Assembly: GCA_014529385.2 (NCBI GenBank)
Contig: CM043959.1
Coordinates: 52,577,753 to 52,641,752, forward strand
Length of the DNA stretch: 64,000 nucleotides
Direction of reading: 5' to 3'
Source of the DNA: Adiantum capillus-veneris
Lineage: Eukaryota > Streptophyta > Polypodiopsida > Polypodiales > Pteridaceae
In this document: positions 58,222 through 64,000 of the stretch, piece after piece
How the letters are laid out: each line of letters begins with the position of its first letter
Position numbering within the stretch: the stretch's first letter is position 1
Position numbers and translations under genes: made by a program
Notes under the pieces: generated by a model
The model's database searches: none
Seen by the model: only the letters and a program-made list of their open reading frames with translations
What the model was told of the DNA's origin: nothing

Positions 58222-58645
58222 GGATATGTGCGTATGTAGTCAAACCATCTGGAGAAAATGGAGAAGCCCAGGAACCATCATGAGAATGACTGGAAGCTTG
58301 TCAATGTATGAACCTATAACCCAGTGTGGCCAGGTCACTAAGCTATGTAAAACTTCAGGAAGGCTAGATGTATCAATCTGCACCGTAAACATCCTCTGAA
58401 ACAAGGAAACAAAACTAAAAATTTTGCAATGTGTACAAGCTACCATAAGATGCAACAGTCAACGGGTAGACCGCACGGATCCATCAGATGGTGTCTTGTC
58501 CAGTGGGTAGGGTAATCCAAGATGAGGGCAACGCCACACTCAACAGTCTGCACTGTGAAGGGCAGAATTTCTAAAGGGCCTCTCATGACATTTATTGGGC
58601 TTCCCTATTTTCTCCAGATGGTTTGACTACAGACACCACATATCC
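58222..58645. mobile_element. 424 bp MITE with terminal inverted repeats of about 49 bp
   Basis: Left end GGATATGTG..GTAGTCAAACCATCTGGAGA (58222-58270) is repeated inverted at 58597-58645 with few differences. TA flanks both ends. No coding capacity. Ends, size and TA target fit a miniature inverted-repeat element, perhaps Tc1/mariner-like, though the long TIR leaves other classes open. Confidence 0.75.
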
Positions 58646-58651
58646 TATTAA

Positions 58652-59967
58652 CACTAGTTCTGTAATTGGACACTTTAGTGTTCTGAGACACTAAAGTGTC
58701 CTATTTTTCTACCAAGTTTTGGCAATTTATTTGTCAAGCTAGAAAGAAGTTTTTTGCACCTTGCTTCTACCATAGATTGGTTATGAGGGAAAGAAAACAC
58801 TGGATTTTTCTCCATATCAAAATAAGATTTGTATGGAGAGAATTCTGGTAAGTTCTAAGACATAAATTTTAGTGAAATTTCAAGCTGTTTTTCCAAAAAA
58901 ATCATAAAATTATTATATCTTTTTGTAGAGATGGCCTTTTCTATGTTTATAAAAGCCAAGTGTTAGCACTTAGTGTTACAAAACAATAGAATGCACTTCA
59001 AAGATAAGTTTTCAAGTCACATGCAAGCCATGGACAGAATTCATACTTGAGCACGTATTGAATAAGAGCATAATTTTGGTCTTCCAAAGGTCCCCTCATG
59101 AAATAGGTACTATTCTAGTGCAATTTGACGACTACAAATGACTTTATATGTTTAAACCAAGAACCTACATATTTTTTGGGCTGCCTAACTCAATTAAATC
59201 TCTTTGCTTGAACTCTATCTTGAATTTTTTATCGTGCAAAAACTCTTGAAAATCTTGAGTTCTCCATAATAGCATTGAAACCAAGGTTTTAGGCATCCCA
59301 ATTGTGTATGTACCACGTACTTTGATACATTTAGTTGATCTACATGGAAAGTTTGATATTATTTGAGGTTTTGAATGCTTATTTCTCAAGAATGAAAATA
59401 TGAAAGTTTTCTCTTATGTAGTTTTGAATATTTGAAATGATCCAATAATTGTTGCATACCAAAACCCTTCTACTTGCCACTTGAGTGCTCAATGGAAAGG
59501 GCAAGCAATGTATCACTTTCTAAAACTCACAAATACATCAGTAACATATTTCTCTATGTATACGACGATATGCTTGAAATAACCATATCAAACACATGGA
59601 GCTTTCCATTATTTTATATACTCCAATGTCATTTTTTTTGCACATGAAACTTTCAATTATCTATAGCAAAATTGTGGAAGAGTCACCTAAAATTTTCTAC
59701 AAGGTCGCTTCATTTTTATCTTGAGCTTATAAAGGGAATTTCTTCAAAGCGTCAATCGTTGTCTTATGAGGGTCAACTTGATGAGTATAGTTCTTGATCA
59801 TGATAGACTCTAAAATGCAAGGTTATATTTTTAAAAGACCCTCTAGCTAACATAGTTAAGCATCTCAAGAGGGTTTTCTTAAATAAACCGTCTACTACAA
59901 GTAGCATTTAGTTTAAATTTGTTAAATAAGAACACTTAAAGTGTCCTATTTTGGTACCAAACTAGTG
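58652..59967. mobile_element. 1.3 kb CACTAG-ended element flanked by TTAA
   Basis: Left end CACTAGTTCTGTAATTGG, right end complement CACTAGTTTGGTACCAAAAT. TTAA lies on both sides (58648-58651 and 59968-59971). Subterminal copies of GGACACTTTA sit near both ends, including a palindrome GGACACTTTAGTGT..ACACTAAAGTGTCC at 58668-58702. No coding frame is present. The TTAA sites suggest a piggyBac- or Kolobok-type target, while the CACTAG ends and subterminal repeats suggest CMC; I cannot decide. Confidence 0.6.
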
Positions 59968-59971
59968 TTAA

Positions 59972-61545
59972 GAAGAACACTTGTAGGTCCCCTTAACCCT
60001 AATCCAAGAGGCATGCAATGGAACAGACTGGATGAACATTTATCTTATTGGTTTCTAGAAACTTCATCCAAGACTAATCCCCTTCCCTTGGTTTACAAAA
60101 GGGCCTTCATGCTAATGAATGAGGCCCTTTTGCAAACCATGCAAAGGGATTCATTCGAGCCATCTTCCACCCCGTCTTTTAGTGTGCAATCAGAAAAAGA
60201 CATTTGGTGGTTGGGTGCTATTGAAGTGCCCAAAGAGACCAATGGAGTACGTTCATAGATTTTTGAGAGAACTCCATGGATCACATAAGTAATACACTCC
60301 CAAATTGCAGGTGAGAAGTTGGAGGTTGAGGGTTTTGGTAGCTTTGATGAGGAGTGACACCTAGGTGGGGACTTGCAGACCATAAAGTGGTTGCTTGGTT
60401 GCAAACAAGGGGCTTATTCTCTCATGCCTTGTCCATTTTGAACTCAACATTACAAACCTAACAGACAAAAAGCACACAAGAACTCTGCAAAGGGCAGTTC
60501 ACTGCTTCCATGGCAAGGGGATGGTGAAGAAGGGTTGGAAAATATTGATGTCAGAGATGAAGGCAAAGAATGGAAAGTGTCTATTTTGAGATGTCCCATG
60601 CTCAATGGCCCAGATCATGCATGAACTCAACAGTACAAGCCTAAGAGACAAAAAGCACACAAGAACTCTGCAAAGGGCAGTTCACTGCTTCCATGGCAAG
60701 GGGATGGTGAAGAAGGGTTGGAAAATATTGATGTCAGAGATGAAGGCAAAGAATGGAAAGTGTCTATTTTGAGATGTCCCATGCTCAATGCCCCAGATCA
60801 TGCACAAGAGCACCAGGCTTAAAATCCAATCTTTTCATTTTATCTATCCAATGTACATTTTTGCACATTACACGCATTCATGTGCATTTTTGCTAGGCTA
60901 TTGAAGCTCCACATTGACTATGCTTTCACAAAGAAGCCATTGGAAAAGTCCCAAGAAGCGATCCAAAGGGTGGATCAAATTGCCCAACAAGTGTCAATGG
61001 GTGGAGAAAAAGACAGACACTTTTTGAAGAAAGTAACCCAAGGAAAGCTAGTCTGATATGATGCTCAAAACAGCTCCAGCCACAAGGCAGGTAACCTTTG
61101 GTGGAAACTCTGGAAGGAATTTTGCAAAGGTACTACTAACAATGATTCAAATGGTGAGCTTGCAAACAAGACCAACAAGTTTGGAAATCTTTTGATAAAA
61201 TGGTCAAGCGTATGGGACTTATTAGCACAAAAGAAGAACAACGCCAATCATTTGAAGAAGCCTTGGCAGATTTTACCAAGGTCTTCACCCTTTCTTAGGG
61301 TGAAAATAACATCACACATTACATGGTAAGCCATGTTACATACTGAACTTATTACAAGAGATTGTTTTCATTAAATAATGTGCATTGTTTTCTCATGTGA
61401 ACAACATATCTTGTTTGTGCATGGTGCATTTTTTATACACAGATATTGTTCGCTTGAGATTTTTAGCACTCAAGGCATGGAGAAGCTCCATTATCAAACA
61501 AGGGGGATGTACTTCAAAAACACTTGACATGGTGGTGGAATCCTC
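59972..61545 (+). pseudogene. GGDLK-family gene copy in inverted orientation
   Basis: Plus-strand copy of gene 3 exon 3 and the start of exon 4: SEKDIWWLGAIEVPKETNGV near 60190-60250, HLGGDLQTIKWLLGCKQGAY near 60360, KLHIDYAFTKKPLEKSQEAI near 60905 and exon-4-like FSTQGMEKLHYQ near 61475. Stops and slips are frequent. It is not interrupted at the point where the other copy holds the 8.86 kb element, so it shows the empty target (GGAAAGCTAGTCTGATATGA, about 61046). A 183 bp tandem duplication lies at 60441-60806. Confidence 0.78.
60441..60806 (+). repeat. 183 bp tandem duplication inside the gene copy
   Basis: The block starting AACTCAACA(T/G)TACAA at 60441 recurs at 60624 and is almost identical throughout (61 codons). 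It arose after this copy separated from gene 3, which has only one block. Confidence 0.9.
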
Positions 61546-61860
61546 TCTGAAGAGGCAATACTTTCTTGTAATGCCACCATCTTGAGCTGAAGAGCTTGAC
61601 ATTTGTGCATCCACAAATGCAAAGAAGCACCTGCACCCATACACAACCTCTTGCAATAGTCTAATAATCATGCTTCTCCCCTCCCAAGATATTGAAGAAA
61701 TATCAAAAGGGTATTAAAGGATGGATGGAAGCGGCTTATAGGATCGTAAGGGTACAAATAGCCATCCACCCAAATTTCAACATTCTTCTCACCGGCGGCA
61801 CGCTCATTAACCTCCTTGACCAACATTGATCCTCTTGAGTTAGCACTTCTTGGTTTCACT
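61546..61860 (-). pseudogene. GGDLK-family exon 1 fragment joined tail-to-tail
   Basis: Matches 56260-56510 (exon 1 of gene 3) on the minus strand, with text such as VEIWVDGYLYPYDPISRFHP. At about 61545 it meets the plus-strand copy, so two pieces of the same gene family meet in opposite orientation. This is a rearrangement junction. Confidence 0.7.
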
Positions 61861-61899
61861 TATGTGGATGGTTCTTCTAGAGGTTGAGACATCTGCGTA

Positions 61900-63990
61900 A
61901 GAGAAGTGCAACCATTTTCTCATGTTGTTGTATCTTCTCTTTAGCTTGGGTGCTCTCGTTCCCTACGTGCTTTCATCCTAGCCTTTCTAGCTTTCCAACT
62001 ATTCTGTTTGCTCTTGGTTTCCTGACTAGGTGCATCGGTCTTTGGTTCACTCATCTCTAAAATCGCGTCAGTTTCTATTTTCTCAGTCTCTTGCTTCTCC
62101 TCAGCTTCCTTTTGAGTTTGCGTTCTCATAACTACTTGGTACAACGTTTTCCTTTTGAGCTACTGGATAGCTGAACAATTCGTGAGACCTTTGTTGTGAT
62201 CTTCATGACTCGATTGGTGTTTTTTGGGCAGTTGGGGATAAAGTGAATGACACCATAGTCAAACAAGAGGCATTCACTTAAGTGATCTCTATCTGAGGAC
62301 ATTGTTTGACCAAGTGGTTGTCACGGATTTTGTGACAATCTGGTTGAGGAGCTTCTTTTTGCAATTCCTTCTGGCTATAAATAGGTTTTGACCTAGCTAA
62401 GTCTCTATTCACAATGAATCACAATGTCCTTTTGTCCATCTCTTGTTGCTTTAAAGGGAAATACCCGCTTTGGTTGTTATAATACATTGCAGTTGGTACT
62501 AGTGCTTGGTTATTGGATGGTTCCATCACCTGTGTATATCTCATGTCCATAGGCAATCTAGCACCTGGCAGCAGAGGTTGTTGTCCTAAGACAAGCTGTG
62601 GTCTTGCAACTCTTGCTAGACCTGGCACATACCCCATAGCGTATCTAGGTTGAGTATGTGCTACTGGAATCGATTGTACATACCTCTCCCTAGCATGTTT
62701 CATGCTATAGTAACACTCTTCCCTTGTATGGTTCGTCCATTTTCTCTCAATTTCACACCACTTAGGCTTCCTCGGATTAGCATTTACAAGAGGAGCTAAC
62801 CTCTTGACCATTTTGTTGATAAATTTTTTTTGATCGATAGGTGCCGCTAGTTTTGCAATGGACTCACTCATCTATGAATCACTGTGCTGAGAGCATGTGT
62901 CATCCTCTTGACTCTTACAATCGTTTTCTTTAAATTCCTCACAATTTTCCACCAGATAAAGAGCTTCTTTGATCAATTTGTTTAGTGTCAAGCTCCTTAT
63001 CATATGCAGATCCTTCTAAATATCCGCACATCTTATCCCCTGGATAAAGATCAGCATTAATCGTGCTTGTGTAGGTAGTTCAGCTCTTGAACAGAACTTG
63101 ACATATCTCTTGAGTTGTAATGCCGCTTTGTGTACTGATTCATCCTCTTTTTGTTTGAATCTGTCAATTTGCGAGATCATATTGTGGGCTATGCCTTTCT
63201 GCGAGAATTATTCAATGAATTCTTCAATAGCTCGTCTAGAGTCTCAAAATCACATCTTTCCACTGACTCAAACCATGTACCTGCGTCATCTTCTAGAGTC
63301 AATCCAAATCCCACAAAATGTGTTGCAAAATCTGAAACTTCCTCTACTCTAATTACTCTTATGAAAGCCACTATGTCATCTATCAGATCTTTATCTCCTG
63401 CGTGTTTCCTGTTTACCCATTTTTGGTTATGGGACGGTCTAACTTGCCGATTGTCTACAAGTCTAACCATAGACTCTCCCAATCCTTCTCTCGCTTCAGG
63501 CCTTCTACTATGGTTAGGTTCTTCTTCAACGGAATTTGTCGTTCTCTTGGAGATTGGTCCTTGAGAAGGCATGACTGCCATCTCTGTGATCACTTCATCT
63601 TTCGTTATCACTCTAGAAGGGAATCCAGGTGGCTCCCTTTTTGAAATTCTCGTAGAAATTCTCGTGTTTGGTGGAGAATTTTGTTGTCCTTCATTGACCA
63701 AATATACACCTATTTTTAATGCAGCCCATGGATTTGTGCTCTCTATAGGTCTATATTCTCGTCCATACTTGTCAACAACTATAGACTTCCATTGATAGGC
63801 GACTATGTATGTATAGACATATAAGAGCTTGTAATCTGTCAGCTCTTCTGGGTATGGCTTTGAGCACCTATAAAGGTTGACTTCACTGCAATCAATGTAT
63901 ACATATTGTCCTTCACTTCATGATCTATCATCCAAACTCTCTCAACAAGCTTGGTCTTTATCAATTGCAAGTTTGAAAGATCCATTATTA
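61900..63990 (-). pseudogene. Gypsy-type gag, right edge of window
   Basis: Minus-strand frames, right to left: an N-terminal extension broken by stops (63700-64000), then 63189-63701 with DFATHFVGFGLTLEDDAGTW (gag core). Near 62960-63190 lies FKQKEDESVHKAALQLKRYV and LMLIFIQGI in broken frames. The frame 62419-62871 has KPKWCEIERKWTNHTREECY, and a charged Lys/Glu/Arg-rich piece lies at 61941-62144. The N-terminal extension resembles that of the gag at 42340, so both belong to one retrotransposon family. The reading frame is broken several times, and the 5' end lies beyond the window. Confidence 0.65.
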
Positions 63991-64000
63991 TGAGCGGATG

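Overview
The window is nuclear DNA of a land plant with a large, repeat-rich genome. It holds one intact host gene: a 23-exon RecQ helicase of the plant RECQ4/BLM/Sgs1 type with plant-style short GT-AG introns. Almost everything else is mobile DNA: Ty3/gypsy-type LTR elements, a LINE, a Penelope-like reverse transcriptase, tRNA-headed SINE-like units, terminal-inverted-repeat elements, and many compound (CT)n(CA)n microsatellites. A seed-free vascular plant, probably a fern, is my best guess from the mix of element types. The sequence does not prove it.

Layout. 1-6.9 kb: a minus-strand gypsy element (pol, protease, gag, primer-binding site, LTR promoter). Its gag is split by a 3.3 kb plus-strand non-autonomous LTR element. 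6.9-10.9 kb: a (GA)n tract, a decayed coiled-coil ORF and plain intergenic DNA. 10.99-17.02 kb: RECQ4. 17-28 kb: microsatellites, a SINE-like island, an LTR/primer-binding-site remnant and a broken Penelope-like RT. 28.4-34.5 kb: a gag-protease element without RT and the 3' ends of two related LTR elements. 34.5-40.3 kb: a CA-rich satellite, then a decayed multi-exon gene with a DGNHR motif (ParB-like) and a methyltransferase-like motif, bracketed by a shared flank repeat. 41.5-46 kb: tandem repeats, a gypsy gag, a LINE fragment and a DEAD-box helicase pseudogene.

48-62 kb is the most unusual part. An 8.86 kb unit (48440-57302) has matching terminal inverted repeats that resemble CACTA (CMC) ends. 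It carries two rightward genes and one leftward four-exon gene, which meet at an 830 bp nested palindrome. The unit sits inside another copy of its own leftward gene: the two halves lie at 48.15-48.44 and 57.30-58.19 kb. A further copy lies in inverted orientation at 59.97-61.55 kb. Between these copies are a 424 bp MITE and a 1.3 kb element with CACTAG ends flanked by TTAA. The window ends in a minus-strand gypsy-type gag.

Apart from RECQ4, the coding regions nearly all carry in-frame stops or frameshifts. Many of these stops could come from C-to-T decay. They should be read as mobile-element genes in different states of decay, not as one working pathway.
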